From contig NZ_JAKGSD010000017.1 of the NCBI RefSeq assembly GCF_021654135.1, positions 39,706 through 103,705 of the forward strand: 64,000 nucleotides of DNA, given 5' to 3'. The notes under the pieces were generated by a model. That model saw only the letters and a list, made by a program, of their open reading frames with translations. It was not told the origin of the DNA and did not search any database. Origin of the DNA: Amycolatopsis tucumanensis. GTDB lineage: Bacteria; Actinomycetota; Actinomycetes; Mycobacteriales; Pseudonocardiaceae. Each line of letters begins with the position of its first letter. Within the stretch, counting starts at the first letter, position 1. A program made the translations under genes and the position numbers. Shown one piece after another: positions 39,669 through 47,426 of the stretch.

Positions 39669-40738
39669 CGCTGCCCTCCCACCCGCACGCGGTCGGCGTG
39701 CAGCCGTTCGAAGATCGGGGTGTCGCTGAAGCGGAACAGGTCCAGCTGCGTGTCGGCGGCGAGGGTCACCTCGGCCCAGGACGGCACGACGAACAGGTCG
39801 CCGTGGTCGACGGTCCACTCCTGATCGCCGACGCGGACCGTGCCGGAGCCGTCGAAGACCTGCCACACGGCCGACCCGACCTCCTGCCGCGGCGCGGTCT
39901 CGGCGCCGGCGCGCAGCCGGTGGAACTCGGCGCGGATGGTCGGCATGACGTCGCCGCCGGTGGTCGGGTTGGTGAAGCGGACCGCGGCGTGACCCGGCTC
40001 GACCACGCCCGGGTGGCCCTCGTCCTCCAGCGCGAGCTGGTCGGTCAGCGCGGCGTCGGTGTGCTCCCAGCGGTAGGCGGCGATCGGCGAGTTCACCGCA
40101 GGCGCGGTCTGCGACACCGGGCGCAGGCCGGGGTGGGCCCACAGCCGCTCGGCGCGGGAGCGCTCCGGAGTTTCGGTGCTGGACACCTGCTCGGGGCCGA
40201 ACTCGAAGAACGCCGAGCCGGTGTAGTGCACGAACGGGATGTCCAGGCCGTCGATCCAGGCCATCGGCTCACTGGCGGTGTTGTGGTGGCCGTGGAAGTG
40301 CCAGCCGGGGGTGAGCAGGAAGTCGCCGCGGCGCATCGCCACCGGGTCGCCGTTCACGACGGTCCACACGCCTTCGCCCTCGACGACGAACCGGAACGCG
40401 TTCTGGGTGTGCCGGTGCTCGGGCGCGTTCTCACCGGGGCCGAGGTACTGGATTGCGGCCCACAGGGTCGGCGTCGCGTACGGCGCGCCGCCGAGGCCCG
40501 GGTTGGCCAGCGCGATGGCGCGCCGCTCCCCGCCGCGGCCGACCGGCACCAGCTCGCCGGCCTTCTCCGCCAGCGGCAGCAGGGTCTTCCAGCGCCAGGC
40601 GTGCGGGCGCATCGCCGGGGACGGGCTCATCGGCATCAGGTCGCCGATCTCGGTCCACAGTGGAACGAGCAGTTCCTCCGCGAACCCCCGGTACAGCTCG
40701 TCGAGCTCGGGGGACGGATCGGGCTGGTTGGCGGTCAT
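39665..40738 (-). CDS. Gentisate 1,2-dioxygenase
   Basis: A 357-residue bicupin iron dioxygenase that opens the gentisate ring to give maleylpyruvate. The first cupin has the iron ligands in APEHRHTQNAF (His108, His110) and a third His in GWHFHGHHN (about 147-151). The second cupin (about 270-350) lacks these ligands. Length and motifs agree with the family. ATG 40738 is preceded by GGAAGGAG. It is the first gene of the minus-strand gentisate operon and diverges from an IclR regulator gene, with an operator-like palindrome in the 83 bp between. Confidence 0.95.
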   Translation of the reverse strand: MTANQPDPSPELDELYRGFAEELLVPLWTEIGDLMPMSPSPAMRPHAWRWKTLLPLAEKAGELVPVGRGGERRAIALANPGLGGAPYATPTLWAAIQYLGPGENAPEHRHTQNAFRFVVEGEGVWTVVNGDPVAMRRGDFLLTPGWHFHGHHNTASEPMAWIDGLDIPFVHYTGSAFFEFGPEQVSSTETPERSRAERLWAHPGLRPVSQTAPAVNSPIAAYRWEHTDAALTDQLALEDEGHPGVVEPGHAAVRFTNPTTGGDVMPTIRAEFHRLRAGAETAPRQEVGSAVWQVFDGSGTVRVGDQEWTVDHGDLFVVPSWAEVTLAADTQLDLFRFSDTPIFERLHADRVRVGGQR

Positions 40739-40798
40739 CGCCTGGCCACTCCTTCCTCGGGGACGGCGGGTCGAGGAGGACGCTAGGCGATGTTCTGT

Positions 40799-40824
40799 CA
40801 GCAGGGATCTAGAATTCTGCTGTG
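40799..40824. promoter_or_regulatory. IclR operator and leaderless promoter between the gentisate operon and its regulator
   Basis: CAGCAG (40799-40804) and CTGCTG (40817-40822) form an inverted repeat with 12 bp between, and AGAATTCT is a palindrome at 40811-40818. TAGAAT at 40810-40815 looks like a -10 box 6 bases before the GTG start of the regulator. No ribosome binding site is present. Confidence 0.5.
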
Positions 40825-41556
40825 AAGAACAAGCCGTCCTACGCGATCGACTCGGTCGACCACGCGCTCCACCTGGCCACGGTGCTGCAGCAGGAGGGGC
40901 CGATGGGGGTGTCCGAGGCGGCCGCACGGCTGGGCGTGTCCCGTTCGACGGCGCACCGGCTGCTGCAGATGCTGGTGTACCGGGACTTCGCCGAGCAGGG
41001 CCCGGACCGCCGCTACCAGGCCGGGCCGGTGCTGCGGCCCGCGGATCCGGCCGGCGCGCCGGTGGCGTTGCTGCGCCAGGCGGCGATGCCCCACCTGCGC
41101 GCGCTGGTGGCGCGGGTGCGGGAGACGGTGAACCTGCAGGTCCTGGCAGGCACGGAGACGCGGTTCGTGGCGTCGGTGGAGTGCGACCAGATCCTGCGGG
41201 TGGGCGACCGGGCGGGCCGGGCGCTGCCCGCGCACCAGGTGTCCGGCGGCAAGGCGCTGCTGGCCGCGCTGCCGCCGGCCGAGCTGACGCGCCGGTACGC
41301 CGGGACGGACGTGGACCTCGTCCGCCTGCGGCGTGAGCTTGGCCTGGTGCGGCGGCGCGGCTTCGCGGTCAACGACCAGCTGACGGAGACCGGCCTGACC
41401 GCGGTCGGCGTGGCGATCCCGTGGCCCGCCGGGGCCGAGCCCGCGGCCGCGTTGTCGGTGGCCCTGCCGTCGGCCCGGTTCGACCACGACCTGCTGCCCA
41501 CGTGGGTCGGCGCGCTGTCGGCGGCGGCGACGGCGATCGCGAACGACCTGGGCTGA
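40822..41556 (+). CDS. IclR-family regulator of the gentisate genes
   Basis: A 244-residue IclR protein: winged helix (about 8-62, SEAAARLGVSRSTAHRLLQML), a short linker and an effector domain (about 75-240) with ETVNLQVLAGTETRFVASVE and VSGGKALLAALP. It diverges from gentisate dioxygenase and likely senses gentisate, 3-hydroxybenzoate or an intermediate. Start GTG at 40822 lies only 6 bases after a TAGAAT box, so the message may be leaderless. It is 14 residues shorter than many IclR proteins but complete. It is unrelated in detail to the IclR gene at the left end of the window. Confidence 0.92.
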   Translation: MKNKPSYAIDSVDHALHLATVLQQEGPMGVSEAAARLGVSRSTAHRLLQMLVYRDFAEQGPDRRYQAGPVLRPADPAGAPVALLRQAAMPHLRALVARVRETVNLQVLAGTETRFVASVECDQILRVGDRAGRALPAHQVSGGKALLAALPPAELTRRYAGTDVDLVRLRRELGLVRRRGFAVNDQLTETGLTAVGVAIPWPAGAEPAAALSVALPSARFDHDLLPTWVGALSAAATAIANDLG

Positions 41557-41559
41557 GGG

Positions 41560-41970
41560 TCAGCCTTTCCGCGGGATCGCGGCGATCGCCTCGACCTCGA
41601 CGACGTACTGCGGCGCGGCCAGTGCCGCGACCACGGCCAGCGACTGCGCCGGGAAGTCGTCGCCGGGGAACCAGAGCTTGAACGCTTCGGCCTGCGCCGC
41701 GCGGTAGCCGTCGAGGTGCTCCACCCCGCCGACGAGCGTCAGCAGCTTCACCAGGTGTTCCGGCCCGCCACCGGCGGCGGACAGCAGCGCCTCGATGTTG
41801 GCGAAGATCTGCTCGCCCTGGGCCCGCGCGTCCGGCCCGGCGAGCGTGCCGTCCGGCCGCACGCCGAGCTGCCCGGCGAGGTAGACGATCTCGTGCCCCG
41901 CGGGCACGGACGCGAGGTGGCTGTAGCGCCCGGCGGGCGGCGCGACGGTGTCGGGGTTCCAGCGGTTCAC
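41560..41970 (-). CDS. RidA-family (YjgF/UK114) protein
   Basis: A 136-residue protein of the Rid family, which hydrolyses reactive enamine/imine intermediates or works in catabolic branches. Seen are VYLAGQLGVRPDGTLAGP near the start, EQIFANIEALLSAAGGG in the middle and VEVEAIAAIPRKG at the end. The final Glu and Arg in EAIAAIPR are the usual substrate-binding positions; a canonical Arg near 105 in RidA is replaced here (FPAQSLAVVAAL), so it may be one of the Rid4-7 classes. GTG 41970 is used; a GTG 15 bp further up is also possible. It is convergent with the IclR gene, 3 bp apart. Confidence 0.87.
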   Translation of the reverse strand: MNRWNPDTVAPPAGRYSHLASVPAGHEIVYLAGQLGVRPDGTLAGPDARAQGEQIFANIEALLSAAGGGPEHLVKLLTLVGGVEHLDGYRAAQAEAFKLWFPGDDFPAQSLAVVAALAAPQYVVEVEAIAAIPRKG

Positions 41971-42030
41971 CCCGCCATGATCCACCCCGGGCGGGTGCGC
42001 GGCAACCGTCCGGGGTGGACAGACGCGCCG

Positions 42031-42546
42031 TCAGCCGACCTGCAGGTCCACGCAGGCGTAGAAGGCGTTGGCGGTGTCGGCGATGTTCCACACCGCCAGG
42101 AGTTTCTGCCGCCCGCTGAAGCCGCTGAGGTCGACCGGGTGCGAGACGGTCGCCGGGGGCTGCGCGCCGCCGTCGTCGACGAACCCGACGCGGGTGCCGC
42201 CGATGTAGTACTCCCACGTGCTGGTGCGGTGCTGGGCGGTCAGCCTCCAGGTGAAGGTCACCGTGTTGCCGACCGGGGTCGCGCGCCAGCCCTTGCTGTC
42301 GTCGTCGAGCTCGGCGAAGCGGGTGTTGCCGCCGCTGCAGCTGCGCAGCCCCTTCGGGCCTTCCACGCTCTGCGGTTCGTACTTGATGTCGCCGCAGGGC
42401 ACGATCCCCTGCGCGCACTGGGCCTGCCTGCTCGGCGGGGAGTTGACGTAGCCGTGGGCGCTGGCGGTGCCCGGGAGGGCCACGAGGGCGATGGGAGCGA
42501 GGGCCGCCCCGGCGGCGATGGTCGCGATGCGTCGTCTGATGGTCAT
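42031..42546 (-). CDS. Secreted AA10 lytic polysaccharide monooxygenase
   Basis: A 171-residue exported copper enzyme. The signal peptide (1-30) ends in TASA so that the mature N-terminus is His31 (HGYVNSPPSR), the copper histidine-brace residue of AA10. The second brace His is probably His106 (in RLTAQHRTSTWEY), and the axial Phe lies in ANAFYACVDLQV. Cysteines that could form disulfides are at 44, 51, 70 and near the end. Such enzymes cut crystalline chitin or cellulose. There is no separate binding module. The upstream DasR site suggests a role in chitin use. It stands alone. Confidence 0.95.
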   Translation of the reverse strand: MTIRRRIATIAAGAALAPIALVALPGTASAHGYVNSPPSRQAQCAQGIVPCGDIKYEPQSVEGPKGLRSCSGGNTRFAELDDDSKGWRATPVGNTVTFTWRLTAQHRTSTWEYYIGGTRVGFVDDGGAQPPATVSHPVDLSGFSGRQKLLAVWNIADTANAFYACVDLQVG

Positions 42547-42576
42547 GTCGGCTCCTTGCGGTGAACCCGGATGACT

Positions 42577-42592
42577 TTTGGTCTAGACCACG
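42577..42592. promoter_or_regulatory. DasR-responsive element (dre)
   Basis: TTTGGTCTAGACCACG contains the perfect palindrome TGGTCTAGACCA (42579-42590). This is the core of the dre bound by DasR, the GlcNAc-6-phosphate-sensing GntR regulator of Streptomyces chitin genes. It lies 33 bp before the ATG of the AA10 gene. A second partial half-site TGGACCAT follows at 42598. Confidence 0.75.
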
Positions 42593-42625
42593 TGATATGG
42601 ACCATAACGTGAAGTTTGTTCGCGG

Positions 42626-43099
42626 TCAACGGCGCGGTCGGAAAAGCACCACCTTCTGGAGCAACAGCGGCGAAACGGCGAAACCGTGCCGCTCGTAGGC
42701 CCTCACCGCGCGCGACGACGAATGCACGGTCACCCGTTCCACCCCCAGCTCCACGGCCAGCTCCAGCAGCCCGTCGATGAGCCGTCCGCCGAGGCCGGCG
42801 TCCCGCGCTTCGGGCACCACGTACACGCACTGCACGTCACCGGAGGTGCGCGAGAACGACTGAGGCGCCGGCACGCGCGGGGTGATCGCGAGGAACCCCA
42901 TCCCGATCACCGCACCCTCCCGCACCAGGACGAGGCACCGGTGAGTGGTCGCGTGCTCCCGCGCCCACACGGCGAACTCCCGGACGAACCGGCCGCGGTC
43001 CACCCCCGGCGGCGGTCCGTCCCGCTCGGCCACCCACCGCCACCGCAACGCGGCAACGGCCTCGAACTCCTCCGGGCGGGCAGCGCGTACTTCGATCAC
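42626..43099 (-). CDS. GNAT-family N-acetyltransferase
   Basis: A 157-residue GNAT protein: EVRAARPEEFEAVAALRW at the start, GMGFLAITPRVP, the acetyl-CoA loop region DVQCVYVVPEARDAGLGGRLIDGLLELAVELGV (Q/R-x-x-G-x-G/A type, seen as EARDAGLGGRL) and AVRAYERHGFAVSP at the end. It acetylates an unknown amine. Start GTG at 43099. It is the last before a two-component system on the same strand; 36 bp separate them. Confidence 0.88.
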   Translation of the reverse strand: MIEVRAARPEEFEAVAALRWRWVAERDGPPPGVDRGRFVREFAVWAREHATTHRCLVLVREGAVIGMGFLAITPRVPAPQSFSRTSGDVQCVYVVPEARDAGLGGRLIDGLLELAVELGVERVTVHSSSRAVRAYERHGFAVSPLLLQKVVLFRPRR

Positions 43100-43135
43100 A
43101 CCCCCGATCCTCGCAGCACCTCCCCGTCGGACCGG

Positions 43136-44200
43136 TCAGCGGGGCAGCCGGACGGTGGCGACGAGCCCGCCTTCCGGCCGGGCAGCGAGTTCGAGCGTTC
43201 CGTCGTGGGCGCGGACGATGCTCGCCACGATGGCGAGCCCGAGGCCGACCCCCGCGTGCTCCCCGGTGCGGATGCGTTTCGTGCCGCGGTGGAAGGGTTC
43301 GGTCAGCGTCGGCACCAGGTCCGGCGGCAGCGGCGGCCCGGTGTTCTCCACCCGCACGACGCTCGCGTCCCCGTCCGGTCCGGTGTGGATGGTCACGGTG
43401 CCGCCGGCGGGGAGGTTGTGCACGATCGCGTTCTGGACGAGGTTCGTCACCATCCGCAGGACGAGCTCGGCCGAACCGGTGACCCGCGCCGCCTCGCCCG
43501 CGACGCCAAGCTTGATCCCGCGTCGTTCGGCGAGGGGCAGCAGCGTTTCGGCGGCTTCTTCGGCGACGAGGGACAGGTCGACGGGCTCGCGGGTGAAGCT
43601 GCGCCGGTCGCTGCGACTGAGCAGCAGGAGCGCCTCGGTCAGGTCGATGGCCCGCGTGTTGACGACGTGCAGGCGTTCGATGAGCTCGTCCCGGTCCCAC
43701 GTCGGGTCCTTGCGAGCGACGTCGAGCAGCGTCTGCGAGATCGCCAGCGGGGTGCGCAGCTCGTGCGAGGCGTTCGCGGCAAACCGCTGCTGCTCGGTGA
43801 CCTGGGATTCGAGCCGTTCCAGCATCGTGTCGAGCACGTCGGCGAGCTCGTGGAACTCGTCGTCCGGGCCGTCCATGCGGATGCGGTGGGACAGCGAGCC
43901 GTCGGACGCCCGCCGCGCCGCGTCGGTGATCCTGTTCAGCGGCGCCAGCATCCGCCCGGCGAGCACCCATCCGCCGAGCAGGCCGAAGAACAGCAGGAAG
44001 GCCACCGCGGTGGCCGCGGCGGGCCCGCCGACGGCGAGCAGGCCGGGAGGGCGCCGGGGCGGCCCGGGCGCCCGGTCGGGGAACGAGCGCGCGAGCAGCA
44101 CCCAGAGCAAGACCATCAGCAGCGCGCCGGCGAGCAGGAGGAACCCGGCGTAGCTGAGGGTGAGTTTCAGCCGCAGGCTCAGCCCGCGACGCCTATCCAC
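43136..44200 (-). CDS. Sensor histidine kinase (VanS-like)
   Basis: A 354-residue kinase with two N-terminal membrane helices (about 12-32 and 63-83) around a short outside loop, a HAMP linker (about 84-140), the H-box NASHELRTPLAISQTLLDVA and a HATPase domain with TNLVQNAIVHN, GVGLGLAIVASI. The short extracellular loop and partners (response regulator and D,D-carboxypeptidase) recall VanS-type sensors of cell-wall damage. GTG 44200 overlaps the response regulator stop by 8 bp. The pair is transcribed together. Confidence 0.92.
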   Translation of the reverse strand: MDRRRGLSLRLKLTLSYAGFLLLAGALLMVLLWVLLARSFPDRAPGPPRRPPGLLAVGGPAAATAVAFLLFFGLLGGWVLAGRMLAPLNRITDAARRASDGSLSHRIRMDGPDDEFHELADVLDTMLERLESQVTEQQRFAANASHELRTPLAISQTLLDVARKDPTWDRDELIERLHVVNTRAIDLTEALLLLSRSDRRSFTREPVDLSLVAEEAAETLLPLAERRGIKLGVAGEAARVTGSAELVLRMVTNLVQNAIVHNLPAGGTVTIHTGPDGDASVVRVENTGPPLPPDLVPTLTEPFHRGTKRIRTGEHAGVGLGLAIVASIVRAHDGTLELAARPEGGLVATVRLPR

Positions 44201-44867
44201 GGTCTCCGCCGGTGTCGATCCGGTAGCCGACGCCGGGCACGGTGGCGATGAGCCACGGCTCGCCGAGCCGTTTGCGCAGCGCGGACACAGTGATGCGGAC
44301 GGCGTTGGTGAACGGGTTGGCGTTCTCGTCCCAGGCCCGCTCCAGCAGCTCCTCGGCGCTCACCACCCCGCCTTCGGCCGCGACGAGGACCTCCAGCACG
44401 GCGAACTGCTTACGGGTGAGCGCGACGTAGCGGCCGTCGCGGTAGACCTCCCGGCGGAACGGGTCCACCCGCAGGCCCGCGATCTCGCGGACCGGCGGCC
44501 GGGCGTGCGCGCGCCTGCGGTCGAGCGCCCGCAGGCGCAGGACCAGTTCCCGCAGCTCGAACGGTTTGGTGAGGTAGTCGTCGGCGCCGAGCTCGAACCC
44601 GGAGACCTTGTCGTCGATCCGGTCGGCGGCGGTGAGCATGAGGATCGGGGTGCCGCTGCCGGAGGCGATGATGTGCCGCGCGATCTCGTCGCCGGAGGGG
44701 CCGGGGATGTCGCGGTCGAGGACCGCGAGGTCGTAGGAGTTGACGCTGAGCAGCTCCAGCGCGGTGTCCCCGTCACCGGCGATGTCGGCGGCGATCGCTT
44801 CCAGCCGCAGGCCGTCCCGGACTGCTTCGGCCAGGTAGGGCTCGTCCTCCACGATCAGCACGCGCAT
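44193..44867 (-). CDS. OmpR-type response regulator (VanR-like)
   Basis: A 224-residue regulator: receiver domain (1-118; DE at 8-9, phospho-acceptor Asp51 in LAVLDRDIPG, LTKPF near 100) and an OmpR winged helix (about 130-220) with REVYRDGRYVALTRKQFAVLEVL and RKRLGEPWLIATVPGVGYRI. ATG 44867 is favoured because the frame further up runs into the preceding promoter region. The direct-repeat motif at 44890-44907 lies just upstream, and an alike motif precedes the carboxypeptidase gene, so it probably controls both. The kinase follows directly. Confidence 0.94.
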   Translation of the reverse strand: MRVLIVEDEPYLAEAVRDGLRLEAIAADIAGDGDTALELLSVNSYDLAVLDRDIPGPSGDEIARHIIASGSGTPILMLTAADRIDDKVSGFELGADDYLTKPFELRELVLRLRALDRRRAHARPPVREIAGLRVDPFRREVYRDGRYVALTRKQFAVLEVLVAAEGGVVSAEELLERAWDENANPFTNAVRITVSALRKRLGEPWLIATVPGVGYRIDTGGDRG

Positions 44868-44889
44868 ATCGGCAGCGTAGGCAGCGCGG

Positions 44890-44907
44890 CATATCGCCCG
44901 CATATCC
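44890..44907. promoter_or_regulatory. Putative binding site of the OmpR-type regulator upstream of its own gene
   Basis: CATATC-N5-CATATC (44890-44905) is a direct repeat with an 11-bp period, as expected of OmpR/PhoB-type dimers. The same arrangement, CATATC-N5-CGTATC, is found upstream of the carboxypeptidase gene (45567-45584, minus strand). Confidence 0.55.
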
Positions 44908-44915
44908 GGAGCGGA

Positions 44916-45520
44916 TCACGGCCGCATCCGCGGGTCCTCCGACGGGTCCGGGTACATCGGCGGGCAGCCGTGGCGCACCGCGTCCGGGCGGAGTTCGTAG
45001 TGCCAGGGCTCGTTGCGGTAGATCTGGCACAGCCCGTACGCGGCGCCGTGCGCGGACAGCCACGCCGCGGCGCGGGCCGGGCCGATGTCGACGGCTTCGC
45101 CCGCCACGTGCGGCGACGTTTCCGGGGTCGCGACCCAGCGCGCGGCCTCCTGCAGGGAGCCGTGCCGGGCGACCGCGCGCCGCAGCAGCTCCTCCTGGTA
45201 CTCGGGCGAGCGCCAGCCGCTGTTGACGCGGAGCCGGACGCCGTCCGCTTCGGCGGCCTTCGCCGCACGCCGCAGCGCGTCGAGGAGGTCGGCGTCGAGC
45301 TTGCCCACCGCCGGGGTTTCGTCCCACACCGAGACCGGCGCGCCGTCCGGGACGACGCCGTCGGCCTCGCCGAGGGTGGTCCACGGAACCGGCGGCGCGG
45401 CGCCACGAACAGCCGCCGCACCCCGGGTGCGGCGATCACCACCCCGGCGATCGCGAGGCCGGCGAGCACGATCCGGCGGACGCGCCGGGCGGGCGCGGGA
45501 AGTGGCAGGGTGTGGTTCAT
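44916..45520 (-). pseudogene. D-alanyl-D-alanine carboxypeptidase (VanY/M15B type), frameshifted
   Basis: The region codes for a VanY-type zinc peptidase in two frames. From ATG 45520 about 40 residues of signal-anchor (RRVRRIVLAGLAIAGVVIAAPG) read in one frame; the rest, with SPHVAGEAVDIG (zinc His and Asp) and EPWHYEL, is in another frame from about 45400 on. The length between start and stop is 605 bp, not divisible by three, so one base is missing or two are extra, near a GC-rich run at 45385-45425. Either the gene is dead or the sequence contains an error. No alternative start gives the full signal in the second frame. It belongs with the VanRS-like genes. Confidence 0.8.
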
Positions 45521-45566
45521 ACCTCCACTGAAGGCGGGAGGCTGTTGCCACGGCGTCTGCGCTTTC

Positions 45567-45584
45567 CGATACGCCCGCGATATG
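45567..45584 (-). promoter_or_regulatory. Second regulator site, upstream of the D,D-carboxypeptidase gene
   Basis: On the minus strand CATATC-N5-CGTATC with an 11-bp period, matching 13 of the first 16 bases of the site before the response regulator gene. It lies about 47 bp before the ATG, a good place for an activator site. Confidence 0.55.
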
Positions 45585-45586
45585 TC

Positions 45587-46045
45587 TTACGGGTAGTAGC
45601 GGGTCAGGGATTCCGCCACGCAGGCCGGTTTCGCCGAGCCCTCGATTTCGAAGGTGAAGTTCCGCGTCACCTGCACCCCGCCGCGGCCGACCTCCTCGAC
45701 CGCGGCGATCACGGCGTGCAGCCGCACCCGGCTGCCGACCGGGACGGGCGCCGGGAAGCGGACCTTGTTGACCCCGTAGTTCAGCGCCATGCCGACGCCG
45801 GTGACCTGGAGCAGCTCGGCGACCATCGGGATGCCCCAGCTCAGCGTCATGTAGCCGTGGGCGATCGTGCGGCCGAACGGGCCGTCCGCCGCGCGGGCGG
45901 GGTCGGTGTGGATCCACTGGTGGTCCCCGGACACCTCGGCGTAGGCGTCGATCAGCTCCTGCGTCACCTCCCGCCACGACGAGCGGCCCAGGTCTCGTCC
46001 CGCGAGCGCCAGGATCTCCGGGATCCCGTTCGCCACCACCGGCAT
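45587..46045 (-). CDS. MaoC-family enoyl-CoA hydratase-type protein
   Basis: A 152-residue hot-dog-fold protein. The hydratase motif is seen in YAEVSGDHQWIHTDPARA (Asp and His) followed by GPFGRTIAHGYMTLSW. It would hydrate an enoyl-CoA or act on a short acyl thioester. GGGGAG precedes the ATG 46045. It lies 14 bp after the MHS transporter gene and ends the ADH - transporter - MaoC operon. The precise acyl substrate cannot be told. Its 3' end is 2 bp from the regulator site upstream of the carboxypeptidase gene. Confidence 0.9.
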   Translation of the reverse strand: MPVVANGIPEILALAGRDLGRSSWREVTQELIDAYAEVSGDHQWIHTDPARAADGPFGRTIAHGYMTLSWGIPMVAELLQVTGVGMALNYGVNKVRFPAPVPVGSRVRLHAVIAAVEEVGRGGVQVTRNFTFEIEGSAKPACVAESLTRYYP

Positions 46046-46059
46046 CGAAGTCACTCCCC

Positions 46060-47370
46060 TCAGGCCGCGACGGCCTGCGCACCGGTCGGCTCGCCGGCGC
46101 GCTCGTCGTAGTTGGGCTTGCGCAGCAACGCGAGCATGCAGCCCAGCGTCAGCACGACCTGGAACACCGCGTAGACGATCACCGCGACGATCGACCCGGT
46201 CTGGTTCAGCAGGAACTGGCCCACGATCGGCGTGGTGCCGCCGAGCAGGGTGCCGCACAGCTGGTAGCACAGGGAGATGCCGGTGTAGCGCACGTTCGCG
46301 GGGAAGCGGCTGGCGAGCATCCCGGCCAGCGCCGCGTAGTACAGGCAGTGCGGCACGGTCGCGACCGCGGTGCCGATCATCGCGAGCACGTAGTTCTCGG
46401 TGCCGATGAACAGGAACATCAGCGGCATCAGCAGGATCTCCGGCACCAGCATCACGATCACGGCGCGGGACCAGCTGCGCATCTTCGTCGCGATCACCGC
46501 GCCCCACGGCTGCACCAGGATCTGCGTGATGTTGGCGACCAGGATGATCGTCAGGAACGAGCTCTTGTCGAAGCTGAGGTCCGAGGTGGCCCAGGACAAG
46601 GCGAACGTCGACTTGAAGTAGGTGGCCGACAGGCCGATGGTGCAGGCGCCGATGCCGAGGACGATCAGCAGCGGCTGCGTGCGGAGCACCTCGGTGAACG
46701 GCAGCTTGGCGACCTCCTTCTTCTCGATGAGGTTCGCCATCGCCGGCGATTCGGCGACCCGCAGCCGGATGAACAGGCCGACGATCACCAGCAGCGCGGA
46801 GAACAGGAACGGCAGGCGCCAGCCCCACGAGGTGAACGCGTCGTCAGGCAGCTGGCTGATCGCCAGGAAGCAGACGGTGCTCAGGGTGTTGCCGACGGGC
46901 GAGCCCTGCTGGGCGAACGCGCCGTAGAGGATCGACTTGCCCTTGGGCGCGTGCTCGGAGGCGATGAGGACGGAGCCGCCCCACTCCCCGCCGAGGCCGA
47001 TGCCCTGCACCATGCGGATCGCGATGAGGAGCAACGGCGCGGCGACGCCGATCTGCGCGTAGGAGGGCAGGACGCCGATCAGCGTGGTCGAGATCCCCAT
47101 CATCAGCAGCGTGATGACCAGTGTCTTCTTGCGGCCGAGGCGGTCGCCGTAGTGGCCGAAGATCACCCCGCCCAGCGGGCGGGCGAGGAAGCCGACCCAG
47201 AACGTCGCGAAGGCCACCAGCGTGCCGAGCGCCCCGTCCAGCTCGGGGAAGAAGACCTCGTCGAAGACCAGCGCCGACGCGGTGCCGTAGATGTAGAAGT
47301 CGAACCATTCGATGGTCGAGCCGATGAACGACCCGATGCCCGCTCGTCTGGCCGCCGTGGCCGTGCTCAT
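46060..47370 (-). CDS. MHS-family MFS transporter
   Basis: A 436-residue 12-helix symporter of the metabolite:H+ group (KgtP, ShiA, ProP relatives). Typical features are GSFIGSTIEWFDFYIYGTAS at the start, GHYGDRLGRKK in loop 2-3 and RMVQGIGLGGEWGGSVL in helix 4. These carry carboxylates such as shikimate, 2-oxoglutarate or dicarboxylates into the cell. It is flanked by an oxidoreductase and a MaoC hydratase in one operon under a TetR regulator. The substrate may be a carboxylic acid degraded by those enzymes. Start and length are normal. Confidence 0.93.
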   Translation of the reverse strand: MSTATAARRAGIGSFIGSTIEWFDFYIYGTASALVFDEVFFPELDGALGTLVAFATFWVGFLARPLGGVIFGHYGDRLGRKKTLVITLLMMGISTTLIGVLPSYAQIGVAAPLLLIAIRMVQGIGLGGEWGGSVLIASEHAPKGKSILYGAFAQQGSPVGNTLSTVCFLAISQLPDDAFTSWGWRLPFLFSALLVIVGLFIRLRVAESPAMANLIEKKEVAKLPFTEVLRTQPLLIVLGIGACTIGLSATYFKSTFALSWATSDLSFDKSSFLTIILVANITQILVQPWGAVIATKMRSWSRAVIVMLVPEILLMPLMFLFIGTENYVLAMIGTAVATVPHCLYYAALAGMLASRFPANVRYTGISLCYQLCGTLLGGTTPIVGQFLLNQTGSIVAVIVYAVFQVVLTLGCMLALLRKPNYDERAGEPTGAQAVAA

Positions 47371-47426
47371 GGTGATTTTCTCTCCCTTGAGATCCCGTGT
47401 TGCTCGGACACCGTGCCAAACGGGAC

